DNA of 43,207 bases from Bacteroidales bacterium (lineage in GTDB: Bacteria; Bacteroidota; Bacteroidia; Bacteroidales; UBA4181): contig JAISCQ010000002.1 in NCBI GenBank assembly GCA_031265445.1, positions 1 to 43,207 on the forward strand. The letters are read 5' to 3'. Every line of letters starts with the position of its first letter. The stretch's first letter is position 1. The notes beneath the pieces were generated by a model. That model had not been told where the DNA came from, did not search any database, and worked only from the letters and a program-made list of their open reading frames with translations. Shown here in pieces: positions 24,668-33,447 of the stretch. Position numbers and translations under genes: made by a program.

Positions 24668-25996
24668 TTATATATACTGGTTAATAAACAATTCGTACAA
24701 CTCCTGCCTGCCGCTGATCTGTTTGGGTTCACCCTGTGTCGCCGCCAGATTGCGGAGGTCTTCGAGCGAGAGCTTACCGGCCTCAAACTCGGCGCCCTTG
24801 CCGCTGTCGAACGACGCATAGCGATCCTTGCGCATCTGCCGGTAAGGCGACTTTTCGAGAACGTTTACCGCGATGGTCAACGCGCGGGCGAAAGCATCCA
24901 TGCCTGCGATATGCGCAATGAAGATATCTTCGAGATCGGTAGAATTACGGCGGGTCTTGGCGTCGAAGTTGATGCCGCCGGTAGTGAAGCCGCCGGCCTG
25001 AAGGATCACCAGCATCGCTTCGGTAAGCTCGTACAGGTTGATGGGAAACTGGTCGGTATCCCAGCCATTCTGGTAATCGCCGCGGTTAGCGTCGATGGAA
25101 CCCAGCAGACCTGCGTCGGCGGCTACCTGCAACTCATGGTCGAAGGTGTGGCCGGCCAGCGTAGCGTGGTTCACTTCGATATTGAGCTTGAAGTCCTTAT
25201 CCAGTCCGTAATAGCGGAGGAAATTGATCACCGTGGCCGAATCATAGTCATATTGATGCTTGGTAGGCTCCATGGGCTTGGGTTCGATGTAGAAACAGCC
25301 CTTGAAACCGTTCTTGCGGGCATAGTCGCGCGCCATGCCGAGGAACCGGCCCAGGTGGTCAAGCTCGCGTTTCATGTTGGTGTTCAGCAGGCTCATGTAG
25401 CCTTCGCGACCTCCCCAGAATACATAGCCTTCGCCGCCCAGGGCGATCGTTGCATCAATGGCGTTCTTTACCTGCGTACCCGCATAAGTCAGCACATTAA
25501 AATCGGGATTTGTCGCCGCACCGTTCATATAGCGCGGATTGCTGAATACATTGGCCGTACCCCACAACAGTTTCACGCCGGAAGCTGCCTGTTTGGCCTT
25601 TGCGTAATCCGTAACGGTCTGCATGCGCTTTTCGTATTCGGCAACCGTAGCGCCTTCGCCGATCAAATCCACATCGTGGAAGCAATAATACGGAGCGCCC
25701 AGCTTGGTGATGAACTCAAAAGCCGCATCCATCCTGTCCCTGGAAGCCTGCACGGCATCGGTCGATGCGTCCCACGGAAATACTTTGGTGCCCGGTCCGA
25801 ACGGATCGCCGCCGGTACCGCAGAAGGTGTGCCAATAGGCCACTGCAAAACGCAGGTGATCTTTCATCGTTTTGCCCGCAATCACCTTATCCTCATCATA
25901 ACATCTAAAAGCCAGCGGATTATTCGATTCATGACCTTCAAACTTAATTTTCCCGATTCCGGGGAAAAATTCCTTATTACCTAACGTAATATTCAT
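24668..25996 (-). CDS. xylA: Xylose isomerase
   Basis: 442 residues, class II xylose isomerase, converting D-xylose to D-xylulose. Starts [21 protein letters not shown]. Key segments: [33 protein letters not shown] (catalytic His with Asp), [25 protein letters not shown] (metal-binding Glu and Lys), [18 protein letters not shown] and [19 protein letters not shown] (metal-binding Asp cluster). All expected catalytic and metal ligands seem present. Its leader region (25997-26082) is rich in ATCAAAAATC repeats. It sits between the DUF1097 gene and xylE. Confidence 0.97.
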   Translation of the reverse strand: MNITLGNKEFFPGIGKIKFEGHESNNPLAFRCYDEDKVIAGKTMKDHLRFAVAYWHTFCGTGGDPFGPGTKVFPWDASTDAVQASRDRMDAAFEFITKLGAPYYCFHDVDLIGEGATVAEYEKRMQTVTDYAKAKQAASGVKLLWGTANVFSNPRYMNGAATNPDFNVLTYAGTQVKNAIDATIALGGEGYVFWGGREGYMSLLNTNMKRELDHLGRFLGMARDYARKNGFKGCFYIEPKPMEPTKHQYDYDSATVINFLRYYGLDKDFKLNIEVNHATLAGHTFDHELQVAADAGLLGSIDANRGDYQNGWDTDQFPINLYELTEAMLVILQAGGFTTGGINFDAKTRRNSTDLEDIFIAHIAGMDAFARALTIAVNVLEKSPYRQMRKDRYASFDSGKGAEFEAGKLSLEDLRNLAATQGEPKQISGRQELYELFINQYI

Positions 25997-26082
25997 AACA
26001 ATTTTTGATTTTAAATTTTTGATTTTTGATTATTGATTGATAATTATCTCGACACCCCGAAGGTGTCTTTACTCTTCATTCT

Positions 26083-26601
26083 TTACTTTTCAAAGGCTTT
26101 CGCCAAAATACCCTTGCCCGTGACGGTGATCCACCCGAACAGCAGCCCGATAAACCCGTAGACAAGTTCCACTGTAACTGCGCTGCACAGATGATCTCCG
26201 GCTCCCGGCACATAAGTGATGATACCGAAAAAGCATCCGGAAGCGACAAACATCGACGGGATGTAATTCGCCCAGGGCACTTTCTCCAGATACAGCACAA
26301 GAAACACCACGATAAACACAGCAATCGGCACCATGAAAAACGGCGTGCAGGAGAACAGAGCGGCAAGTTGAACGATACCGATAGAGAATGTAATACCGAT
26401 CACGTATCCTATGGCGGCGCGTATTCCATCTCTGGAGGTGCCGGTGAAAAAATACACCGCCCACGCCACGAACGAGATATAGGTAAATCCGCCTTCAGCC
26501 CCGACAGGCATGTAGCTCTTGATGGACTGGTCGATGCAAACAATTAAAAAGGCAAGCAAAGCTGTATAAGCCGAACCTGCTGCAAAAGAAAGTCTTTTCA
26601 T
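26083..26601 (-). CDS. DUF1097 family membrane protein
   Basis: 172 residues with about five hydrophobic helices (AYTALLAFLIVCID, FTYISFVAWAVYFFTG, FSIGIVQLAALFSC, FMVPIAVFIVVFLVLYL, YGFIGLLFGWITVTG). The layout fits DUF1097 inner-membrane proteins, whose function is unknown. Its place in the xylose locus suggests a transport or accessory role for a small sugar-related compound, but nothing in the sequence proves this. Four TTAATGA heptamers (26615-26642) lie directly upstream of its start codon. Confidence 0.75.
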   Translation of the reverse strand: MKRLSFAAGSAYTALLAFLIVCIDQSIKSYMPVGAEGGFTYISFVAWAVYFFTGTSRDGIRAAIGYVIGITFSIGIVQLAALFSCTPFFMVPIAVFIVVFLVLYLEKVPWANYIPSMFVASGCFFGIITYVPGAGDHLCSAVTVELVYGFIGLLFGWITVTGKGILAKAFEK

Positions 26602-26614
26602 GTTTAAAAAAATG

Positions 26615-26642
26615 TTAATGATTAATGATTAATGATTAATGA
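26615..26642. repeat. Heptamer repeat (TTAATGA)4 upstream of the DUF1097 gene
   Basis: Four exact TTAATGA copies, followed by diverged TTATGATTGATTATGATT up to about 26660. The repeat begins 13 bases upstream of ATG 26601, in the place of a translation-initiation region. Confidence 0.85.
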
Positions 26643-26742
26643 TTATGATTGATTATGATTTAATATTTCAGGATGCTCATCACAGTCTCCTGACTGCGAC
26701 GCGCAACGGTAAGTTCCGACTTTCCCGGATGCAAACTCGAAA

Positions 26743-27606
26743 CTATTTCCCGGGAAAATCATCGGGAACTTTTTGGGTTACTTTACCTGTAGCCGCCCAT
26801 TCGACGCCACGCAGGAATGTAACGATAAAGTCGGGACATTCCACGGCCGGATGTTCCGCTTCGTTGCCCACATGTCCGAGAATGGTGTGGAAAATGCGTC
26901 CTTTGCCCCAGCTAACGACCATCAGGGCAGGCTCGTCGCGGCCTGTTCCTCCGGTCGATTCATCCGAAAAGGCTGTAGCCAGAATGGTCATGTTCCGGGC
27001 TGGTCCGCGCAGACGGTCGTACAGCTCGTCCCTGGCGTGCGTCCACGAAGCGGGCAGTCCCTTAGTGATCGGATGCTTTTTGTCGCGCACGGTAACCACA
27101 TATTCATGCTGCTTACCGTGACTGCCGCCCCGACCGGGCGTATCGTCGCGCACTTCCTTACCGTCCCTGAAATACACATACGGGCCATCCTTCTCGTTAC
27201 GGCCTTCCCAGCCGCCCAATCCGATGATCTCGTTATATTCCTTCCAGCGCGAGAAAGCATTATCGGCAGCATGGTATACGACCACTCCACCACCCTTCTC
27301 TACATATTGCAGGAAAGCGCTGTTGGTAGCCGCCGGCCACGAGTCGCCGTTATAATCGAGTATAACGGCTTTGTACGCCGAGAAATCGGGCTGAAATTTC
27401 GACATGTCTTCGGATTTTTTGGGAGAAACAGCCATATCGGCGACAAACAGTCCGCTCTCATTCAAGTATTTTTGAAGGATGACGCTGCTCGCCTCCCAAT
27501 TATGATTACTCTGCCCGGTGACAATCAACACCTTGACAGGCTCCTTTGCATACCCCGTGATACTGCATAACACAATGGATAAAGCGAATACAAAAATGTT
27601 TTTCAT
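26743..27606 (-). CDS. ThuA-domain protein, exported
   Basis: 287 residues. The signal peptide is MKNIFVFALSIVLCSITGYA. The ThuA (class I glutamine amidotransferase-like) fold shows KVLIVTGQSNHNWEASS, AVILDYNGDSWP, VEKGGGVVVYHAADNAFSRW and GRIFHTILGHVGNE. ThuA proteins are often encoded beside Gfo/Idh/MocA oxidoreductases and DUF1080 proteins in Bacteroidota sugar loci. The founding member belongs to trehalose/sucrose keto-sugar metabolism in Sinorhizobium. The exact reaction is not settled; a role in handling 3-keto-sugars is an inference from context. It lies 90 bp downstream of the exported oxidoreductase gene 27696-28988. Confidence 0.9.
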   Translation of the reverse strand: MKNIFVFALSIVLCSITGYAKEPVKVLIVTGQSNHNWEASSVILQKYLNESGLFVADMAVSPKKSEDMSKFQPDFSAYKAVILDYNGDSWPAATNSAFLQYVEKGGGVVVYHAADNAFSRWKEYNEIIGLGGWEGRNEKDGPYVYFRDGKEVRDDTPGRGGSHGKQHEYVVTVRDKKHPITKGLPASWTHARDELYDRLRGPARNMTILATAFSDESTGGTGRDEPALMVVSWGKGRIFHTILGHVGNEAEHPAVECPDFIVTFLRGVEWAATGKVTQKVPDDFPGK

Positions 27607-27695
27607 GATGCATCAAAATTTAAAGAGTTACAATGACCGGGTTACAAGCGTCCGAATAACCCCGTTCACTTGTAACCTGTCACTCGTCACTAAAG

Positions 27696-28988
27696 TCATA
27701 CGTTCATGGTCCAGGGTTTACGTAAATAGCCCGAACGCAGCCTGTTCGCTTCGGCATCATTTTCAAACTCCTCCTTGACGGGATTCCATTTCAGCGGACG
27801 CCGCAACTCATAGCCGATATTGGCAAGGAAGCAAACCGTTGCCGTGCGATGCCCTATTTCGGCGGTGCAGAGCGGTTGCTGGCGCGTACGGATACAATCC
27901 AGCCAATTCTGGTAATGATCATTGCTTTCGTAAAGCTTGATCTCGCTGTCGGCGAACTGGTGCCTGGTCAGGTTGCCGGGCAGCGCTTCGAAGAATCCGC
28001 GGCTGATGTCGATGATTCCCTTGCTCCCGATGAACCTGACGGCATAACCGCGTCCGAAATCCTCGTGAGTCATGGTCACGCCGTTGCCGTACACGAAAGT
28101 CAACACCTTGTGATCCTTGTCCGGCGGGTAAATGGCTACCGGGCCGCTATCATCCATGCCCAGGCCCCACTGTGCGATGTCGAACATGTGGGCGCCCCAG
28201 TCGGCAGTCATCCCGTTGCCATATTCCCTGTAATTGCGCCAGTTTGGGAAAATATCCCTTTCAAGCGGCGGCGACAGTTCGGCATTGAACTCGTGAAACT
28301 CGGCAGGCCCAACCCACATTTCCCAGTCGAGATAAGCGGGTTTAGTTTCGGCGCCAAGATCGTACTTTTTGGGCGGAGGACCGCAGCACACCTTCACTTC
28401 GCTGATGTCGCCGATAAGTCCGTTGCGCACTAACCGGCAGGCATCGCGAAAGTTCTTCCATGAACGCTGCATGTTACCCGTTTGGTTGATGCGCTTGTAC
28501 TTCTCCACTGCCTGTACCATCAGGCGCCCTTCCTCGATACTGTGCGAATAAGGCTTTTCGCAATACACATCCTTCCCGGCCTTAGCCGCTTCGATCACCA
28601 TGACGGCGTGCCAATGGTCGGGAGTAGCGATCACCACGGCGTCGATCTCCTTATTTCCGAGCACTTCGCGGAAATCCTTGCAGGTTTTGAACCCCTTGGC
28701 CGATGTGCCGAGTTTGGTATACAATCCCTCGGTGATGACTTTGAAGTTTTCCAGCTTGCGCGAATCGACGTCGCAGCCGGCAATGACTCTGGCGCGTTTG
28801 GCAAACTCGGTCACCAGATGACGCGATTGCTTGCCTGTACCGAGAAAGCCAATGGTAATCTGGTCGCTTGGCGCAATAAACCCGCTCCCGCCCAACACGT
28901 GGCGCGGAATCACCGTAAAAGCCGCTGCCGCAGCCAGTCCGGCGCCTAAAAAATGTCTGCGAGACATTCCATTTTCCTGTTTTTTCAT
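27696..28988 (-). CDS. TAT-exported Gfo/Idh/MocA oxidoreductase (1)
   Basis: 430 residues. A twin-arginine signal (MSRRHFLGAGLAAAAAF) sends it folded, with its cofactor, to the periplasm. The Rossmann domain shows ITIGFLGTGKQSRHL, then VIATPDHWHAVMVIEAAKAG and KDVYCEKPYSHSIEEG (EKP with catalytic Lys). The C-terminal domain contains GNGMTADWGAHMFDIAQWG, a conserved Asp/His region. Periplasmic members use tightly bound NAD(P) and act in oxidoreductive attack on sugars or glycosides. It is the second of two such genes in the xylose locus. Confidence 0.92.
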   Translation of the reverse strand: MKKQENGMSRRHFLGAGLAAAAAFTVIPRHVLGGSGFIAPSDQITIGFLGTGKQSRHLVTEFAKRARVIAGCDVDSRKLENFKVITEGLYTKLGTSAKGFKTCKDFREVLGNKEIDAVVIATPDHWHAVMVIEAAKAGKDVYCEKPYSHSIEEGRLMVQAVEKYKRINQTGNMQRSWKNFRDACRLVRNGLIGDISEVKVCCGPPPKKYDLGAETKPAYLDWEMWVGPAEFHEFNAELSPPLERDIFPNWRNYREYGNGMTADWGAHMFDIAQWGLGMDDSGPVAIYPPDKDHKVLTFVYGNGVTMTHEDFGRGYAVRFIGSKGIIDISRGFFEALPGNLTRHQFADSEIKLYESNDHYQNWLDCIRTRQQPLCTAEIGHRTATVCFLANIGYELRRPLKWNPVKEEFENDAEANRLRSGYLRKPWTMNV

Positions 28989-29033
28989 AATGCTTAATTG
29001 ATTGGTTTGTTTTGAATGGTTTTCAGAATTTAA

Positions 29034-29070
29034 CCGCCAAGACGCTAAGTTTACTTTCGCGTCTTAGCGG
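29034..29070 (-). terminator. Hairpin between the two exported oxidoreductase genes
   Basis: CCGCCAAGACGC (29034-29045) pairs with GCGTCTTAGCGG (29059-29070) with one mismatch. It lies 35 bases beyond the stop of the upstream gene. A TTAAAT tail follows on the minus strand, so it is a weak terminator at best. The TTAACCGC-AAGACGCTAAG sequence also resembles a common dispersed repeat of this phylum. Confidence 0.45.
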
Positions 29071-29104
29071 CATTATCGAAATTTGTGAATTACGCATGAT
29101 CCTT

Positions 29105-30490
29105 CTACGCTTTTGGCGTCGTTCCCGGAAGCGGAATCGCCTCGTACTTGCTCATATCCACATTACCCAGCGTCAGTTCGGCCGGCATGTAGCTCAAGTC
29201 GGATTGCGTCATCTCATCCCAGGTATAGGCTTTGCCCGTATAGGCCGACTCGCGCGCCATGATACATGCCATGGACGAAATAGCGGTCGTTTCGGCAATG
29301 TTGATCACTTTACCGTTGCGGATATGATTCACCAGGTTGACGTGCTCCAGTACGTACGGATCGTTTTGCTTGAAATTCGCCTTTTCCGCTTCCTTATCGT
29401 ACTGCCAGACCGTATTCCCGTCAAGGTCAAGAATGGTAAACTTGTCATTCAGGGTGTTCCACGAACCTTTCGTTCCCTGTATGATTTCGGCCACACGGTT
29501 GTCGCAGTTGTCTATCTGCCGCGCCATGCCGTGCACATGTACACCGCCTTCATATTCGAAATCCACACTGAAATTATCGTAAATATTGCCGGTGAACCTG
29601 CGCAGGCGCGACCCCATTCCGATAACCCGTACCGGTTTCAGGTGCGAGAACCATGTAAACACGTCCACATTGTGCACCAGCTGGTCGATCACATGGTCGC
29701 CGCACAGCCAGTTCCAGCTGAAGAAATCGCGGAACATGTATTCCATATCCGTCCATTCGGGTCTGCGGCGGGCAAAATTCATGATTCCCTGGTTCCAGTA
29801 TACGTTTGCCGAAGTGATGCGGCCAATGTAACCCTCCTGCACCTTTTTGTACGATTCCACATAACCGCGCTGGTGGTGGCGTTGCGTTCCCGTAACGATG
29901 CATAAGCCGCTGGTTTGCGCCTGTTTCACGGCCATCATATAAGTCCGGTAGCCTACGGCGTCGATGGCGGCAGGTTTTTCGCAGAACACGTGCTTACCCT
30001 GGTCAATGGCGTATTTCACCTGTTCGGGATGGAACAGCGTGGGCGTGGCGATGATGACCATATCCACCGGCGCTTCGCACGCTTTCTTGTAAGCGTCGAA
30101 ACCCAGGAAGCACATATCATCGGCGATCTCGTTGTTTCTTTCCTCTTTCAGTTTCTTGCGGCAACCGTCCATCCTGTCCTTGAAAATATCGGCGCAAGCC
30201 ACGATAGACAAGCCGTCTCCGGCGCTCAGGAAGTTGAAAGCCGCACCCGTTCCACGCGATCCGCAACCGATCAGCGCCGCCTTGATGGGTTTACCCTCAA
30301 TAGCCTTGTCGGGAAGGTCAGGGATATAGACTTCGCCGGCTGGACGCAGCGGCGTTAATTTGTTCTCGTTGCTTCCACCCCCGGAACAAGCGGTGAGTAA
30401 CGATCCGGCGCCCAATGTCCCGGACGCTCCAATAACTGCTACATTCGAAAGGAATGTACGCCTGCTTAAATCTGATTTTTTCTTTGTCAT
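29105..30490 (-). CDS. TAT-exported Gfo/Idh/MocA oxidoreductase (2), lipoprotein-like
   Basis: 461 residues. The twin-arginine motif SRRTFLSNVAVIG is followed by LLTACSGGG, a lipobox, so the protein may be a TAT-exported lipoprotein. IKAALIGCGSRGTGAAFNFL is the nucleotide-binding turn; VIIATPTLFHPEQVKYAIDQ and KHVFCEKPAAIDAVG give the EKP motif. FSWNWLCGDHVIDQLVHNVD lies in the substrate domain. It is paralogous to the next gene downstream but clearly diverged. The pair and ThuA recall the periplasmic gene sets that oxidise glycosides to 3-keto intermediates in gut Bacteroidota. Confidence 0.92.
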   Translation of the reverse strand: MTKKKSDLSRRTFLSNVAVIGASGTLGAGSLLTACSGGGSNENKLTPLRPAGEVYIPDLPDKAIEGKPIKAALIGCGSRGTGAAFNFLSAGDGLSIVACADIFKDRMDGCRKKLKEERNNEIADDMCFLGFDAYKKACEAPVDMVIIATPTLFHPEQVKYAIDQGKHVFCEKPAAIDAVGYRTYMMAVKQAQTSGLCIVTGTQRHHQRGYVESYKKVQEGYIGRITSANVYWNQGIMNFARRRPEWTDMEYMFRDFFSWNWLCGDHVIDQLVHNVDVFTWFSHLKPVRVIGMGSRLRRFTGNIYDNFSVDFEYEGGVHVHGMARQIDNCDNRVAEIIQGTKGSWNTLNDKFTILDLDGNTVWQYDKEAEKANFKQNDPYVLEHVNLVNHIRNGKVINIAETTAISSMACIMARESAYTGKAYTWDEMTQSDLSYMPAELTLGNVDMSKYEAIPLPGTTPKA

Positions 30491-30501
30491 GATATAATTA
30501 C

Positions 30502-30551
30502 TTGATTTGATGATTTGATGATTTGATGATATTTGATGATTTGATTTGATA
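30502..30551. repeat. GATTTGAT-type microsatellite upstream of oxidoreductase (2)
   Basis: About 50 bp of TGATTTGATGATTTGATG-like repeats begin about 11 bases upstream of ATG 30490. With the heptamers before the DUF1097 gene and the ATCAAAAATC run before xylA, three genes of this locus have short repeats directly before their starts. Confidence 0.8.
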
Positions 30552-30556
30552 ATGTT

Positions 30557-31789
30557 TTAAAATTTTTTCAGTTTAAAAAATGTTAAAATCGGATTGTCTG
30601 TTTCCGAAGTCTTTTCAACAAGTCCCTTAAGAAAAGGGGACAGGTTAGGATTGTTTTGACTTGTCTGCCTGATTTGTTCGGTTTGGTATAAACCGATAAT
30701 TGTATCGTTAGAAGCAGTTAAAGTTTTGATATATGAAGGATTAAGTTGACGATCGCCTTTAAATGCAACACCATAGCAGGTCTTTCCGGAATGTTTTGAA
30801 TAGACAAACGTGTATTGTATATTATCCTGTCCTTTAATTCTAAACATCAAATGGTCATTCGTAACAGCATCTATAGACGAAAAACAGTTATACTCCTTAA
30901 TTGATCTCAAAAAAGACCTCCCCTCATTCCCTTTTTTGTAAAGCGAGGAGGGAATAGGATTTTTTAGCTGAACGAAATATTTGCGCTGTATCTGGGTGTC
31001 ATTTATTAAGTAAACCGTATCGTTACAATATTGATTGTAATAGATTTGACCGTTGATTTTTTTTATTGTATTGCTGTTCATTCTCAATGTATTATCTTTA
31101 TCTACATACATTCCTCTTTTCACTATATTAAATGAACTGTCACACAGTAAAACATTATAGTTCCTGATATTGGGAACATGGTGATTAAACTCGCTAAAAG
31201 TATAAAATAAATACTGTCCGCATGGCAGGTATTCAAATTGCGAACAAATGAAAGGTAAGGACTTATCATATAGAAAGGCGCCATCTTTCGTATAGTAATG
31301 TATTTTCCTTTTATGCTGATCGTAAACAGCAACCTTATCTTCCACTAATAAAAAATCGGTAATACCTGCAAACTCTCCAGGGCCATTTCCCTTACTTCCT
31401 ATTTGGTTTAAAAAATTACCGGATAACGCAAAACGAAATAATCCTTTTGCGCTGTATTTATCCAGAATAAAGACGGATTGACGATCAAGTTCTATTTTTT
31501 GCGTTTCTCCAATGATGCATTTGTCTGATGTTTCCAATGGTACATACCACATCGTGTCAATAAACAAATCTGCATCGGAAATCTGTTTGTTTGACAGATC
31601 AAAACCTGTCAGATCAATCACCGTCGGATTTTGGGTATCAACGCGATAATCATCCATTTCTTCAGTCAATTTGTCAGCGTCAACATCATGTATTAATAAT
31701 ACGCGCTGCTGATTTCCGGATTGACAGGAAAATGCACAAATAATAACGAGAAGCGCAATAAAATGAAAACCAAATGATCGGTAATTCAT
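30557..31789 (-). CDS. 6-bladed beta-propeller lipoprotein
   Basis: 410 residues from ATG 31789; a TTG two codons upstream also gives an open frame. The signal peptide with lipobox is HFIALLVIICAFSC. The mature protein matches the 6-bladed beta-propeller family of Bacteroidota: DTMWYVPLETSDKCIIGE, SVFILDKYSAKGLFRF, FLNQIGSKGNGPGEFAGITD, VAVYDQHKRKIHYYTKDG. These NHL-like proteins probably bind ligands in the periplasm. Base composition is clearly more AT-rich than xylB and the oxidoreductases beside it, which suggests a separate origin. It follows xylB by 2 bp, so it is expressed with it. Confidence 0.88.
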   Translation of the reverse strand: MNYRSFGFHFIALLVIICAFSCQSGNQQRVLLIHDVDADKLTEEMDDYRVDTQNPTVIDLTGFDLSNKQISDADLFIDTMWYVPLETSDKCIIGETQKIELDRQSVFILDKYSAKGLFRFALSGNFLNQIGSKGNGPGEFAGITDFLLVEDKVAVYDQHKRKIHYYTKDGAFLYDKSLPFICSQFEYLPCGQYLFYTFSEFNHHVPNIRNYNVLLCDSSFNIVKRGMYVDKDNTLRMNSNTIKKINGQIYYNQYCNDTVYLINDTQIQRKYFVQLKNPIPSSLYKKGNEGRSFLRSIKEYNCFSSIDAVTNDHLMFRIKGQDNIQYTFVYSKHSGKTCYGVAFKGDRQLNPSYIKTLTASNDTIIGLYQTEQIRQTSQNNPNLSPFLKGLVEKTSETDNPILTFFKLKKF

Positions 31790-31791
31790 AT

Positions 31792-33279
31792 TCAATTATT
31801 GAGATTCTTGTTCAATACGTCTTTCCATCTTTGATACGCCTTCTCGTACGCTTCTTTTTCCGATGGATTGGGAGCGATGGTTTCGATGCGCTTGAGCGAC
31901 GAGAGGGCTTCGGCGGGTGTTTTATAAACCCCGGCTCCTACGCCTGCGCCTTTGGCTGCACCAACTGCGCCGTCGGTATCGAACAGTTCGATGGAGGCGC
32001 CGGTAATCGTTGCTAAGGCTTCGCGGAACAACGGACTCAGGAACATGTTGGCATTTCCGGCGCGGATGGTTTTCGGATCGATGCCGATGCTTTGCATGAC
32101 CTCAATACCGTACTTGAATGAATACACGATACCTTCCTGCACGGCGCGCAACAAGTGGCGCTCGTGGTGAATATTGAAGTTAAGCCCGTCGAATATGCAG
32201 CCCGGTTCCCTGTTGCCCAGCATGCGTTCGGCGCCATTGCCGAAGGGCAGGATGCTCAAACCGTCGGCGCCGACAGGCGCTTCGGCAGCCAGGTCGTTCA
32301 TCACAGAGTAGCTGATGCCTTCGCGCGCGATGTTTTTCTTAGCCCACGAATTGAGGATGCCCGTGCCGTTGATGCACAGCAGCACGCCCGTACGGGGAAC
32401 CTGCGGCGTATAGTTCACATGTACGAAAGTGTTTACCCGCGACAGCGGATCGTATTTGATTTGCTCGTTAACGCCGTACACTACGCCCGACGTTCCGGCA
32501 GTAGCGGCAATTTCACCGGGTTGCAGCACATTTAATGAAAGCGCGTTATTGGGCTGGTCGCCTGCGCGGTAACATACCGGCGTACCCGCAGCAAGCCCCA
32601 ACTCGTCGGCCACCGCTTCGGTCACCGTTCCCTGCCGCGAAAAAGTGGGAACAATATCAGGTATCACATTTTGGCTGAAGCCGAAATAATCGAGTATCCT
32701 ATCCGAAACTTTGCCTTCGGAAAAATCCCAGAAGATACCTTCGGACAGGCCCGACGCCGTGGTGCAAATGCTTCCGGTAAGGCGGGCGGCAATGTAATCG
32801 CCGGGGAGCATGATCTTATAGATTCCGGCGAAGATGTCCGGCTCATTTTCCTTCACCCATGACAGTTTGGCAGCAGTGAAGTTGCCGGGCGAGTTCAACA
32901 GGTGCGACAGGCACTCGTTTTCGCCGATCGCCCTGAACGCTTTTTCGCCGTAAGGAACGGCGCGACTGTCGCACCAGATGATCGACGGGCGCAGCACCTG
33001 CATATCCCTGTCCACACACACCAGTCCGTGCATCTGGTAGGAAATACCGATGGCGCCAATACTTTTTTTCGACACGCCCGATACCCGCAGCGCTTCAGCA
33101 GTAGCCGCTTTCAGGTTGGTCCACCAGTCGGCGGGATCCTGCTCTGCCCATCCCGGACGAACCGCCTTGATAGGCATTTCCTGTTTGGGGTAAAACGCCG
33201 ATGCACAAGTCTGTCCCGATTCGTCGACCAGGCAGGCCTTCACCGACGAACTTCCAATATCGTACCCAAGTAAATACAT
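31792..33279 (-). CDS. xylB: Xylulokinase
   Basis: 495-residue FGGY kinase that phosphorylates D-xylulose to D-xylulose 5-phosphate. N-terminal ATPase-fold motif GYDIGSSSVKACLVDESG; IGISYQMHGLV with the substrate-binding Met-His; the Asp region CYRAGDQPNNALSLN; and the adenosine motif GEIAATAGTSGVVYG. The C-terminal FGGY domain shows IRAGNANMFLSPLFREALA. Length matches XylB. It lies 168 bp downstream of the Nudix regulator and directly ahead of the propeller lipoprotein, not of xylA as in the simplest Bacteroides operon. Confidence 0.95.
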   Translation of the reverse strand: MYLLGYDIGSSSVKACLVDESGQTCASAFYPKQEMPIKAVRPGWAEQDPADWWTNLKAATAEALRVSGVSKKSIGAIGISYQMHGLVCVDRDMQVLRPSIIWCDSRAVPYGEKAFRAIGENECLSHLLNSPGNFTAAKLSWVKENEPDIFAGIYKIMLPGDYIAARLTGSICTTASGLSEGIFWDFSEGKVSDRILDYFGFSQNVIPDIVPTFSRQGTVTEAVADELGLAAGTPVCYRAGDQPNNALSLNVLQPGEIAATAGTSGVVYGVNEQIKYDPLSRVNTFVHVNYTPQVPRTGVLLCINGTGILNSWAKKNIAREGISYSVMNDLAAEAPVGADGLSILPFGNGAERMLGNREPGCIFDGLNFNIHHERHLLRAVQEGIVYSFKYGIEVMQSIGIDPKTIRAGNANMFLSPLFREALATITGASIELFDTDGAVGAAKGAGVGAGVYKTPAEALSSLKRIETIAPNPSEKEAYEKAYQRWKDVLNKNLNN

Positions 33280-33418
33280 AAATCAATAAAGAGTTAAAAA
33301 TTAAACACGAACAATCCGGTAAACCTGCAATGCCTTTAGTGCGACGAAGTCCGGAAAATTCGCCGAACACGAAGAACATTGCCACAAAGAACGAACCCTA
33401 AAACAAGGAACCTAAAGA

Positions 33419-33445
33419 CCCGTCAAGTTTTGAACCTGACAGGCC
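33419..33445. repeat. CCTGACAGG-type intergenic repeat
   Basis: CCCGTCAAGTTTTGAACCTG followed by ACAGG is a decayed inverted repeat (GTCA-GTT/AAC-TGAC). It lies between the regulator and xylB, just after the regulator's stop codon. Confidence 0.5.
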
Positions 33446-33447
33446 GG

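Noticed and set aside
29034-29070. Second operator of the Nudix regulator
   Set aside because: Only one half-site (ACGCTAAGT) matches; the rest pairs as a different hairpin resembling a common dispersed repeat. Kept as a hint, not a feature.
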